A DNA stretch of 10,846 bases. Origin: CAVPGH01 sp046726955 (GTDB taxonomy: Bacteria > Acidobacteriota > Vicinamibacteria > Fen-336). Of the stretch, positions 1 to 6,334 are shown piece by piece (the stretch's first letter is position 1; each line of letters starts with the position of its first letter). A program made the position numbers and the translations under genes. The notes beneath the pieces were generated by a model that saw nothing but the letters and a program-made list of their open reading frames with translations, searched no databases and had not been told where the DNA came from. Location: contig JBKPBQ010000353.1 of NCBI GenBank assembly GCA_046726955.1, positions 1-10,846 on the forward strand. Reading direction: 5' to 3'.

Positions 1-155
1 GTGGCCTTCGAGCGCAGGTCGTCGGCGCGCTCGACCGGGCTGGGGCGGGCGGCCTTCGGCGGCTCGACGGCGGCCTGTCCGTAGGCCGAGGTGACACCAG
101 GGAGAACGGTGAGAACGGTGACGAGGAGCGCCGCCGTGAGCCCCCGCCGTCTCAA
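1..155 (-). CDS. N-terminus of an exported protein of unknown function (partial, TTG start)
   Basis: This minus-strand frame starts at TTG (155-153) and runs off the left edge of the window, so only about 51 residues are visible. The N-terminus looks like a classical Sec signal peptide: three arginines, then a hydrophobic stretch (LTAALLVTVLTVLPGV), then a small-residue cleavage region near TSAYGQA. A Pro/Ala-rich, charged segment follows (VEPPKAARPSPVERADD). No ATG or GTG lies in frame nearby, so TTG is the best start. The ribosome binding site is weak (GGGCGAG a few bases upstream). It begins 31 bp after the xylA stop on the same strand and could be co-transcribed with it. I do not recognise the family, since the visible part holds no domain. 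The signal peptide is seen directly; that this is a real gene is a moderate-confidence inference. Confidence 0.55.
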   Translation of the reverse strand, partial: MRRRGLTAALLVTVLTVLPGVTSAYGQAAVEPPKAARPSPVERADDLRSKA

Positions 156-186
156 GTACGCTCGCCCGTCCGCCCGCCGTCGCCGC

Positions 187-1356
187 CTAACGGACGCCGA
201 GGAGGACCTCGACGGTGAGCTGGTCCAGCCGCTCGTAGGCGAGGCCGCGGGCGCCCAGCGCCTTGCGGTCGAAGGTCGCGGACTTCAGGGCCTTCGCCGT
301 GGCCTTGCTGTAGCCGTTGAGTTTCGGCAGGCCGTTGGTGGGGACGCTCTGCAGCTCCTCGAGGATGGCCTTGATCTCCTTGTCCTCGTTGAAGCGCCGG
401 GCCTTCTCCTTGTAGATGAGGTAGGTCCGCATGCTGCCGCGGGCGAAGTCCTTGACGCCGTCCACGTCCTCGGTGCGGTAGGCGTGGGAGTCGAAGTGGC
501 GGCTGCCCTTGTAGCCCACGTCCTCCAGGAACTTCACGAGAAAGAACGCGGACTTGATCGAGTGCGATCCGAAGCGCAGGTCCTGGTCGTAGCGGCCGAA
601 CGCCTGGTCGTTGAGGTCGATGTGGAAGAGCTTCTTGGCGTCCCAGGCCTGCGCGATCGCGTGCATGAAGTTCAGGCCCGACATGTGCTCGTGCGCGACC
701 TCGGGGTTGACCCCGACCATCGCCGGATGGTCGAGCGTCTCGATGAAGCCGAGGATGGAGCCGGTGGTGGGCAGGTAGATGTCGTGGCGGGGCTCGTTGG
801 GCTTGGCCTCGAGCGCGAACACGAGGTCGTACTTCTGGTCCTTCACGTAGTGGGTCAGGAAGTTCAGGCCGTCGCGGTAGTGCTTGAAGGCTTCGATCGG
901 GTCCTTGCTGGCGTCGGTCTCGACGCCCTCGCGGCCGCCCCAGAACACGTACACCTTCGCCCCCAGCTCCACCCCGAGGTCGATCGCGCGCATCGTCTTC
1001 TGGAGGGCGTAGGCGCGCACCCGCGGATCGTTGGCGGTGAAGGCGCCGTCCTTGAAGGCGGGGTCGCCGAAGAGGTTGGTCGTGGCCATCGGGACCTTGA
1101 GGCCGGTCGCGGCGAGGGCCTTCTTGAAGTCCTTGACGATCCGGTCGCGCTCGGCGGCCGACGCCTCGAGCGGCACCAGGTCGTTGTCGTGGAAGTTCAC
1201 CCCGTAGGCGCCGACCTCGGCCAGCAGGTGGACGAGCTGCACGGGACTCAGGACCGGGCGCACGGGCTCTCCGAAGGGATCGCGGCCGGGATTTCCCACG
1301 GTCCAGAGACCGAAAGTGAACTTGTGCTCGGGACGGGGCTGGTACAGGTCGGTCAT
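187..1356 (-). CDS. xylA: xylose isomerase, class I (actinobacterial type)
   Basis: This is a 389-residue TIM-barrel sugar isomerase that interconverts D-xylose and D-xylulose (and D-glucose and D-fructose) with two divalent metals, in the cytoplasm. The length and residue spacing match the compact Streptomyces/Actinoplanes class, shifted by two: the catalytic pair is His56 and Asp59 in NFHDND. The metal ligands are Glu183 with Lys185 (LEAKPNEPR), Glu219 and His222 (NPEVAHEH), Asp247, Asp257 and Asp259, and Asp289 (RHFDSH). Trp139 and the Phe28/Phe96 substrate-pocket aromatics are also present, so the enzyme looks fully functional. The ATG at 1356-1354 is preceded by AGGAG at 4 nt, which fixes the start; the frame stays open upstream but is unrelated to the family. 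It is divergent from the DHDPS-family gene, and no xylulokinase is visible. Some family members accept other aldoses such as L-rhamnose, so the true substrate here may not be xylose. Confidence 0.95.
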   Translation of the reverse strand: MTDLYQPRPEHKFTFGLWTVGNPGRDPFGEPVRPVLSPVQLVHLLAEVGAYGVNFHDNDLVPLEASAAERDRIVKDFKKALAATGLKVPMATTNLFGDPAFKDGAFTANDPRVRAYALQKTMRAIDLGVELGAKVYVFWGGREGVETDASKDPIEAFKHYRDGLNFLTHYVKDQKYDLVFALEAKPNEPRHDIYLPTTGSILGFIETLDHPAMVGVNPEVAHEHMSGLNFMHAIAQAWDAKKLFHIDLNDQAFGRYDQDLRFGSHSIKSAFFLVKFLEDVGYKGSRHFDSHAYRTEDVDGVKDFARGSMRTYLIYKEKARRFNEDKEIKAILEELQSVPTNGLPKLNGYSKATAKALKSATFDRKALGARGLAYERLDQLTVEVLLGVR

Positions 1357-1400
1357 GGCTCTCCTGTTCTCGACGGCGGCTCCGCGACAGGCAACGGGAC

Positions 1401-1406
1401 TACAAT
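1401..1406 (+). promoter_or_regulatory. candidate -10 element (TACAAT) for the leader ORF and DHDPS-family gene
   Basis: TACAAT lies in the 94-bp divergent region between xylA and the DHDPS-family gene. No good -35 is found 16-18 bp upstream. Nine bases separate the hexamer from an ATG at 1416, the same geometry as at rhaM (9 nt) and at the Ldh2 gene (10 nt). This is prediction from motif and spacing only. Confidence 0.5.
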
Positions 1407-1415
1407 CTTCGGCGC

Positions 1416-1454
1416 ATGTCAAGGCGCCCACGTCCCGGAGAGCCTCGCCGATGA
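1416..1454 (+). CDS. putative 12-residue Arg/Pro-rich leader peptide (leaderless uORF)
   Basis: ATG at 1416 lies 9 nt after the TACAAT hexamer, so the mRNA would begin at or within a few bases of this codon. It encodes MSRRPRPGEPRR (5 Arg and 3 Pro in 12 residues, using the AGG and CGA arginine codons). It ends in TGA at 1452-1454, which overlaps the ATG (1451-1453) of the next gene as ATGA. The Shine-Dalgarno-like GGAG of the downstream gene (1437-1440) lies inside it. This arrangement is typical of translational coupling or of a leader peptide controlling its downstream gene. It is too short to test by coding statistics, and a chance ORF is the main alternative. Confidence 0.35.
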   Translation: MSRRPRPGEPRR

Positions 1455-2428
1455 GAAAGAAAGCGCTTCGCCCCGACGACCTTCGGGGCGTCTTCGCCGT
1501 CCCCGTGCTCGTGCGCAACCCCACGGCCGGCCGTCCCCTGGACCTCGACGAGAGCGGCCACCTCGTGGCCCACATGGCGGCGGGGGGGATCTCGCGGTTC
1601 CTCTACGGCGGGAATGCCTTCCTCTACCACCTGACGCTCGCGGAGTACGAGCAGGTGCTCGACTGGCTGGCCGGGTTCGGCGAGGCGCATTGGGCGATCC
1701 CGAGCGTCGGCCCATCGTACGGACGGGCGATGGACCAGGCCCCTCTCCTGAGACGGCATGGGTTCCCGGTAGCGATGGCGCTCCCGTGCGGCGATCCTCG
1801 CGACGCCGAGGGTCTCCAAGCGGGCCTTCGGGAGATCGCGGACGCGGCGGGGCTCGGTCTCATCCTCTATCTGAAGGAAGAAGGCAGCTTCGGGCCCGAC
1901 CACGAGGCCGGGCTCGACGCCGTGGCCCGGCTGGTGGACGCGAAGGTCTGCGTGGCCATCAAGTACGCGGTCGTGCGTCCCAACCCCGCGAGGGATCCGT
2001 ACCTCGAGGGCCTGCTGCGCCGCGTGGACCGCGGGCTCGTCATCAGCGGGATCGGCGAGCGTCCCGCGATCGCGCACATGCGAGGGTTCGGCCTGCCCGG
2101 CTTCACGACCGGCTCCGGCTGCATCGCCCCCCGGCTCTCGGGCGAGCTCTTCGCCGCCTGCACGCGGCGGGACTATGCGCGGGCCGAAGAGCTCCGTGCG
2201 CTCTTCCTGCCCGTGGAGGACAAGCGCGACGCGTGGGGGCCCGCGCGGGTGCTCCACGCCGCGCTCGATCTCGCGGGTGTCGTCAAGACCGGTCCCATTC
2301 CGCCCTTCGTGACGGCGCTCGGCGAGGGCCGCCGCGAAGAGCTGCGGCCCGTCGCCCGCGAGCTGCTGGCCCGCGAGATGGAAGCCAGCCGGACAGAAGA
2401 GGCGCGCGAGCGGCAGCCAGCGCGCTGA
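1451..2428 (+). CDS. dihydrodipicolinate synthase-family aldolase/dehydratase
   Basis: This 325-residue class I (Schiff-base) TIM-barrel protein belongs to the DapA / N-acetylneuraminate lyase superfamily, whose members cleave or dehydrate 2-keto acids. Visible landmarks are the N-terminal barrel strand (RGVFAVPVLV), the GG-turn region around residues 53-60 (YGGNAFLYHLT, in place of the usual GTTGE of DapA), the catalytic-type Tyr140 in LILYLKEEG, the Schiff-base Lys171 in VAIKYAVVR, and a GSG loop at 221-223. The departures from DapA and the sugar-gene context point to a sugar-acid enzyme, such as a 2-keto-3-deoxy sugar acid aldolase or dehydratase, rather than lysine synthesis. The start is the ATG at 1451, with GGAG 10 nt upstream. 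It overlaps the stop of a possible leader peptide by ATGA and is divergent from xylA. It ends tail to tail with rhaM with no spacer. Family is certain; exact substrate is unknown. Confidence 0.88.
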   Translation: MRKKALRPDDLRGVFAVPVLVRNPTAGRPLDLDESGHLVAHMAAGGISRFLYGGNAFLYHLTLAEYEQVLDWLAGFGEAHWAIPSVGPSYGRAMDQAPLLRRHGFPVAMALPCGDPRDAEGLQAGLREIADAAGLGLILYLKEEGSFGPDHEAGLDAVARLVDAKVCVAIKYAVVRPNPARDPYLEGLLRRVDRGLVISGIGERPAIAHMRGFGLPGFTTGSGCIAPRLSGELFAACTRRDYARAEELRALFLPVEDKRDAWGPARVLHAALDLAGVVKTGPIPPFVTALGEGRREELRPVARELLAREMEASRTEEARERQPAR

Positions 2429-2436
2429 TCAGCGCG
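2421..2436. terminator. 16-bp perfect palindrome spanning two tail-to-tail stop codons
   Basis: CGCGCTGATCAGCGCG is a perfect palindrome centred between 2428 and 2429. Its central TGATCA supplies the TGA stop of the plus-strand aldolase and the TGA stop of the minus-strand rhaM at once. In RNA it could form a short GC-rich hairpin from either strand, so a bidirectional terminator is possible, but there is no T-run on either side. Symmetry is seen directly; the terminator role is inferred. Confidence 0.4.
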
Positions 2437-2761
2437 GCGCGTCGCCCGCATCGAGGTAGAAGACCTCCCGCAGCTCGCGAGAGACCGGGCTCGAGTCGGG
2501 GTTCGAGGGCATGATCTCGCGCATGTGCCGCCACCACCGCTGGCACACCTCGGTCTCTGCGATCGCACGCCAGCGCTCCTCGCTCTCCAGCTCGACGTAG
2601 GCGAAGAGGTCGCTCGTGGCGGCGTCGAGGAAGATCGTGTAGCTGCGCACCCCGTGTGCGACGAGAGTGTCCGCGAGCTCCCGCCAGATCGGGTTGTGGC
2701 GCCGCTCGTACTCCGCGTGCCGGCCGGGATCGACGGACATCCGAAAGCCCTTGCGGATCAT
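2429..2761 (-). CDS. rhaM: L-rhamnose mutarotase
   Basis: This 110-residue protein is full length for RhaM (about 104 residues in E. coli), a small ferredoxin-like alpha/beta enzyme that interconverts the anomers of L-rhamnose in the cytoplasm. Diagnostic stretches are the N-terminus MIRKGFRM, the segment EYERRHNPIWREL with Tyr18 and His22 at the family's active-site positions, Tyr41, the paired tryptophans 76-77 in VCQRWW, and the C-terminal MPSNPDSSPVS and LREVFYL. The start at 2761 is chosen because family homology begins exactly at MIRK; the 17 extra upstream codons would come from the promoter region. There is no Shine-Dalgarno. A TACGAT hexamer ends 9 nt before the ATG, which suggests a leaderless mRNA. 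It is divergent from galT across 49 bp. No rhamnose isomerase, kinase or aldolase of the classical pathway is visible, so rhamnose may use the neighbouring isomerase or an oxidative route. Confidence 0.92.
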   Translation of the reverse strand: MIRKGFRMSVDPGRHAEYERRHNPIWRELADTLVAHGVRSYTIFLDAATSDLFAYVELESEERWRAIAETEVCQRWWRHMREIMPSNPDSSPVSRELREVFYLDAGDAPR

Positions 2762-2770
2762 GCGCTCGGG

Positions 2771-2776
2771 ATCGTA
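2771..2776 (-). promoter_or_regulatory. candidate -10 element (TACGAT) of leaderless rhaM promoter
   Basis: TACGAT on the minus strand is followed by 9 nt and then the rhaM ATG. Transcription from it would start within a few bases of the start codon. The identical hexamer stands 10 nt before the Ldh2-family ATG at 10124. No recognisable -35 is present. Confidence 0.55.
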
Positions 2777-2790
2777 CCGCAGAGCCGGGC

Positions 2791-2796
2791 TATGAT
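2791..2796 (+). promoter_or_regulatory. candidate -10 element (TATGAT) of galT
   Basis: TATGAT stands 14 nt before the galT ATG, so the leader would be only about 5-8 nt. No Shine-Dalgarno is visible in TTTCGGCAGCCCCC. It lies 14 bp from the rhaM hexamer on the other strand, so each promoter's -35 zone overlaps the other's -10. Confidence 0.5.
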
Positions 2797-2810
2797 TTTC
2801 GGCAGCCCCC

Positions 2811-3833
2811 ATGCCACCGCCCGCCGGTCCTCATCGCCGCCACAACCCCCTCCTCGACGAGTGGGTGCTCTGCTCGCCGCACCGGTTGGAGCGTCCGTGG
2901 CAGGGACAGGTGGAAGCGACGCCACCCGAGGAGCGTCCGCGTTACGACCCGTCGTGCTACCTCTGTCCGGGCAATCGCCGCGCCAACGGCGCCACCAATC
3001 CTCCGTACACGTCCACCTTCGCCTTCGACAACGACTTCCCCGCCCTGCTCCCGGAGGCGCCGCCCGGCGCGGCGCTCGACAACGACCTCCTTCGCGCCCG
3101 TCCCACGCGGGGCATCTGCCGCGTCCTCTGCTTCTCACCGCGCCACGACCTGACGCTCACCGACATGGACGTCCCCGGCATCCGGGCCGTCGTCGACGCG
3201 TGGGCCGACGAGTCCTCGCGGCTCGGCGCCCTCGACTTCATCGGCCACGTCCAGGTCTTCGAGAACAAGGGCGCGCTCATGGGGTGCAGCAACCCGCACC
3301 CTCATTGCCAGATCTGGGCCACCGAGCACGCCCCGCACATCCCCGGGCGAAAGCTGACCGCGCAACGAAGGTACTTCGAGACGAAGGGACGCGACCTCCT
3401 CGGCGACTACCTCGAACGGGAGCGCGGCGAAGGCGAGCGGCTCGTCTGCGCGAACGAGCACTGGACGGTGGTCGTGCCCTTCTGGGCGGTCTGGCCCTTC
3501 GAAACGCTCGTCATCCCGTCGCGCCGCGTCGCCGACCTGGGCGCGCTCGCCAGCGAGGAGCGCGACGCGTTGGCCGGGATCCTCCTGGACCTGAACCGCC
3601 GCTACGATGGGCTCTTCGGCGTGTCTTTTCCGTACTCGATGGGCTGGCACGGCCGCCCCTCCGACGGCGCCGACCATCCGTACGCGCGGCTCCACGCCTT
3701 CTACTTCCCTCCGCTCCTGCGCTCCGCCACGGTCCGGAAGTTCCTCGTCGGCTACGAGATGTCCGCGGAGCCCCAGCGCGACCTCACGCCGGAATCCGCA
3801 GCGGAACGCTTGCGCCAGGCCGGTCGGCCCTAG
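2811..3833 (+). CDS. galT: galactose-1-phosphate uridylyltransferase
   Basis: GalT transfers UMP from UDP-glucose to galactose-1-phosphate in the Leloir pathway, through a uridylylated histidine. The 340-residue length is usual for the family. Markers in order: RRHNPLLDEWVL at residues 9-20, the zinc-site CYLC with Cys49 and Cys52, SPRHDLTL with His112, and the active-site HPH at 163-165 in SNPHPHCQIW, where His165 is the nucleophile and Gln167 follows. The second HIT-like half (PFWAVWPFETLVIP) and the C-terminal PPLLRSATVRKFLVGYEM and QRDLT segments are also intact. The start at 2811 fits the family N-terminus. It is the only Leloir gene on this strand; galK lies in the opposing operon. No galE or galM is in the window. 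Its 3' end faces the transporter, whose open frame runs antisense through most of galT. Confidence 0.95.
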   Translation: MPPPAGPHRRHNPLLDEWVLCSPHRLERPWQGQVEATPPEERPRYDPSCYLCPGNRRANGATNPPYTSTFAFDNDFPALLPEAPPGAALDNDLLRARPTRGICRVLCFSPRHDLTLTDMDVPGIRAVVDAWADESSRLGALDFIGHVQVFENKGALMGCSNPHPHCQIWATEHAPHIPGRKLTAQRRYFETKGRDLLGDYLERERGEGERLVCANEHWTVVVPFWAVWPFETLVIPSRRVADLGALASEERDALAGILLDLNRRYDGLFGVSFPYSMGWHGRPSDGADHPYARLHAFYFPPLLRSATVRKFLVGYEMSAEPQRDLTPESAAERLRQAGRP

Positions 3834-5177
3834 GCAGATCTCGCCGCTCCGCTCTCCCCCGCTGGCGGCAGCCGGCTCGCGGTAGCGGCGGACGAGGACG
3901 AGCACCATCGCGACCCAGGCGACGATCACCACCAGGTTCACCACGGCGAAGCCCTTCACGCCGAAGCCGAGGTGCGCGCTCAGGACGAAGACCAGCAGGC
4001 CCGACAGCACGTCGCCGAACCGGACGAAGAACGTGTCGACCGTCTGCTTGGCCTTGTACTTCTCGGCGCGGTGCGTGGGCAGCCACACCATCTGCCGGCC
4101 CGTGTTCATCACCGAGTAGTCCGCGGCGTTCTCCGCGATCTTGCCCCACAGCAGCACGGTCATTCCCGCCCCCGCGGCCACCAGGCCGTCGAACCCGAAG
4201 GAGACGAGCGGGGAGGCCAGCAGCACGCCCGCCAGCCCGAACAGCTTGACGATGCGCGAGACGAGCAGGGCCTGCAGCACGACGCCCAGCACGTTCTGGT
4301 AGAGGTAGAAGTTCCCGTAGGCGCTGCCGAGCAGCGCCTCCTTCTCGGCCGCGGTGTGCCCGGCCGTGGTCTGTTCCAGCGAGCTGTTGAGGATGAAGTT
4401 GCCGTTCGTGTTGACGATGTTCAGGAGCACGATGATGAGGGCGATCGTCTGGATGTACCGGTTCGAGAACACGAGGGCGAACCCGCCGCCGAGAGCGAGG
4501 GGCTCCTGGGCCTTCGCCGCCTCGTCGGGACGGCGCGACTCCCGGCGGTTGATCGCGAAATAGAGGACGAGCTGGAGGACGAGGAGGGCCGCCGGGACCT
4601 GCAGTATCGCCGCCGCGCTCAGCCCCTTCCCGAACAGCTTGCCGGCGACGAGCGAGCCCACTGGGCCGCCCAGCGTCGCGCCGATCGCGATGATCGGAAA
4701 GAGGCGCTCGCCCGCGTCCTTCGGGTAGAGGTCGTTGGCCAGCGACCAGACCTGGGCGATGCTCGCGTTGTTGAAGATGCCCACCCAGATGAAGAAGGCG
4801 ACCTCGATGTAGGGCACCGCCGCCGCGAAGCCGAGCACGAACAGCTCCAGCGTGACGATGAAGAACGAGGTGAAGATGAAGATGAGCCGGACGCGGTCCA
4901 CGCGGCTCGCCACCCAGCTGTAGAGCGGGATAAAGCCCATCAGGACGATCGCCATCCCGGCCGAGGAGTAGGCCGTCACCTGCGCCCCCAGCCGGGCCAC
5001 GATCACGGTGTCGCGCAGCGTCTTGATGACGTAGTAGCCCACGAGCAGCGTGAGCAGGTTCAGGAAAAGCAGCGCGACCGTGCCGCCCTCGCCCGCCCGC
5101 ACGTCGCTGAAGACGCGCAAGGCGCGGTCGAGGACGCTCGGGCGCGGCGCCGGGGCCGCCGCGACTTCGCTGGCCAT
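3135..5177 (-). CDS. Npt1/Npt2-family (NTP/NDP exchange-like) membrane transporter with displaced stop
   Basis: Residues 1 to about 440 (roughly 3860-5177) form a polytopic membrane protein. The N-terminal GYYVIKTLRDTVIV, the charged segment YPKDAGERLFPIIAIG and the glycine-rich GATLGGPVGSLVAGKLF are typical of the ATP/ADP-translocase-like branch of the MFS, annotated as Npt1/Npt2 or NTP/NDP exchange transporters. Many free-living members have unknown cargo. It is the last gene of the ABC-galK operon and starts 5 bp after the galK stop, with GAGAGG almost touching the ATG. After RRYREPAAASGG (near residue 440, the expected family end) the frame has no stop. It continues for about 230 hydrophilic residues antisense to galT, ending at 3135, and that tail looks like non-coding shadow. 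Removing one base of a G5 run (3856-3860) would end the protein after 448 residues at a TAG (3832-3830) overlapping the galT stop. A frameshift, by mutation or assembly error, is therefore likely. Confidence 0.75.
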   Translation of the reverse strand: MASEVAAAPAPRPSVLDRALRVFSDVRAGEGGTVALLFLNLLTLLVGYYVIKTLRDTVIVARLGAQVTAYSSAGMAIVLMGFIPLYSWVASRVDRVRLIFIFTSFFIVTLELFVLGFAAAVPYIEVAFFIWVGIFNNASIAQVWSLANDLYPKDAGERLFPIIAIGATLGGPVGSLVAGKLFGKGLSAAAILQVPAALLVLQLVLYFAINRRESRRPDEAAKAQEPLALGGGFALVFSNRYIQTIALIIVLLNIVNTNGNFILNSSLEQTTAGHTAAEKEALLGSAYGNFYLYQNVLGVVLQALLVSRIVKLFGLAGVLLASPLVSFGFDGLVAAGAGMTVLLWGKIAENAADYSVMNTGRQMVWLPTHRAEKYKAKQTVDTFFVRFGDVLSGLLVFVLSAHLGFGVKGFAVVNLVVIVAWVAMVLVLVRRYREPAAASGGERSGEICLGPTGLAQAFRCGFRREVALGLRGHLVADEELPDRGGAQERREVEGVEPRVRMVGAVGGAAVPAHRVRKRHAEEPIVAAVQVQEDPGQRVALLAGERAQVGDAARRDDERFEGPDRPEGHDHRPVLVRADEPLAFAALPFEVVAEEVASLRLEVPSLRGQLSPGDVRGVLGGPDLAMRVRVAAPHERALVLEDLDVADEVEGAEPRGLVGPRVDDGPDAGDVHVGERQVVAR

Positions 5178-5182
5178 TCCTC

Positions 5183-6334
5183 TCAAGCCCTCGGCGCCAG
5201 CTCGCGCACCGAGGCCCCCGCCGAGGCCCGGCACACGTAGCCCTTCGGCGTCTTGCCGGTCTGCTGCTCGTAATCGGCGAGGACACTCGTGAGGAAGGGC
5301 TCCGTCTGGCTCGTCTTGACGAGGGCGACCGCGCAGCCCCCGAAGCCGGCTCCCGTCATGCGCGCCCCGTAGCACGCGGGGTGCTTGCGGGCCGCCGCCA
5401 CCATGGCGTCGAGGGCGGGGCTCGACACCTCGAAGTCGTCGCGGAGGCTCTCGTGGCTGGCGTCGAGGAGGTCCCCGAGCGTCGCCACGTCGCGCTTGCG
5501 CAGCGCCTCCACTGCCCGCAGCACGCGTTCGTTCTCCGTGACCACGTGCCGGGCGCGGCGCAGCGTCGTGCCCCCGAGCCGGACGGCGCCGGCGGCGAGC
5601 CGGGCGGGCGTGACGTCGCGCAGCGCGGGCAGGTCGAGGGTGCGCGCCGCCTCCTCGCACTGCCGGCGCCGCTCGTTGTAGGCCGACTCCACGAGCCCGC
5701 GGCGCGTCGCAGTGTCGAGGACGACCACCGCGACGTCGGGGGGAAGGGGCACCGCCGTCGTCTCCAGCGAGCGGCAGTCGATGAGCAGCGCCGCGCCTTC
5801 CTCGGCGGTGGCGGAGACGAGCTGGTCCATGATCCCGCACTTGACGCCGACCCAATCGTTCTCCGCGCGTTGGGCGCGGAGCGCCATCGCCTTCGGATCC
5901 CAGTCGAGGTCGGAAGAGGTGGCGAGGGCGCGGGCAGTGGCGAGCTCGAGCGAGGCCGACGACGAGAGCCCGGCGCCCATCGGCACGTCGCCGGCGACGA
6001 CGCCGTCGAAGCCGCGCAGGTGCGCCCCGTCGGCGAGGAGCGCCCAGCCGACGCCCTTGACGTAGACGGGCCACCCGGAGCCGCCCCGGCCGAGCGTGTC
6101 GAGGTCGATCTCCACCTCCTCGTCGAACGTGGTCGAGAAGAGGCGCAGCCGCCGGTCCGCACGCAGGCGAAAGGCGACCCACGTCGCGCGGTCGATCGCC
6201 ATCGGGAGCACGAACCCGTCGTTGTAGTCCGTGTGCTCGCCGATGAGGTTGACCCGGCCGGGGGCGCGGGCGACGTACTCGGGCGGCGCTCCGTAGTGGC
6301 GGAGGAACGCCTCTTCGATCAGGGCGTCTCCCAC
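5183..6334 (-). CDS. galK: galactokinase
   Basis: GalK phosphorylates alpha-D-galactose to galactose-1-phosphate with ATP, the first committed Leloir step, in the cytoplasm. The 383-residue GHMP-fold kinase has all three motifs: the galactokinase signature APGRVNLIGEHTDYN at about residues 24-38, with Arg27, Glu33, His34 and Asp36; the phosphate-binding PMGAGLSSSASLE at 118-130; and the C-terminal RMTGAGFGGCAVAL at 325-338. The catalytic-base position is Asp170 in KCGIMDQLVS. The length equals that of E. coli GalK (382). I chose the GTG at 6334, which gives the family N-terminus (GDALIEEAFLRHYG); it overlaps the 3' end of the substrate-binding-protein gene by 16 nt. A second in-frame GTG lies at 6343. 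The overlap implies translational coupling to the ABC importer genes, which argues that the importer delivers galactose or a sugar containing it. Confidence 0.95.
   Translation of the reverse strand: MGDALIEEAFLRHYGAPPEYVARAPGRVNLIGEHTDYNDGFVLPMAIDRATWVAFRLRADRRLRLFSTTFDEEVEIDLDTLGRGGSGWPVYVKGVGWALLADGAHLRGFDGVVAGDVPMGAGLSSSASLELATARALATSSDLDWDPKAMALRAQRAENDWVGVKCGIMDQLVSATAEEGAALLIDCRSLETTAVPLPPDVAVVVLDTATRRGLVESAYNERRRQCEEAARTLDLPALRDVTPARLAAGAVRLGGTTLRRARHVVTENERVLRAVEALRKRDVATLGDLLDASHESLRDDFEVSSPALDAMVAAARKHPACYGARMTGAGFGGCAVALVKTSQTEPFLTSVLADYEQQTGKTPKGYVCRASAGASVRELAPRA

Noticed and set aside
1417..1422. Perfect TTGACA on the minus strand as the xylA -35
   Set aside because: No acceptable -10 follows at 15-19 bp (TCCCGT at 17). 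TAGTCC is only 14 bp away, so I do not call a promoter, although it could be an activator-dependent one.
1411..1428. Inverted repeat GGCGC, 8 nt, GCGCC in the xylA-aldolase gap as an operator
   Set aside because: Five-base GC arms are common by chance in DNA this rich in GC.
91..2514. Long plus-strand open frame (over 800 codons) across xylA and into the aldolase
   Set aside because: It is antisense to xylA with mirrored Val/Leu/Glu/Arg-rich composition typical of GC-rich shadow frames. The real genes on both sides have full family motifs.
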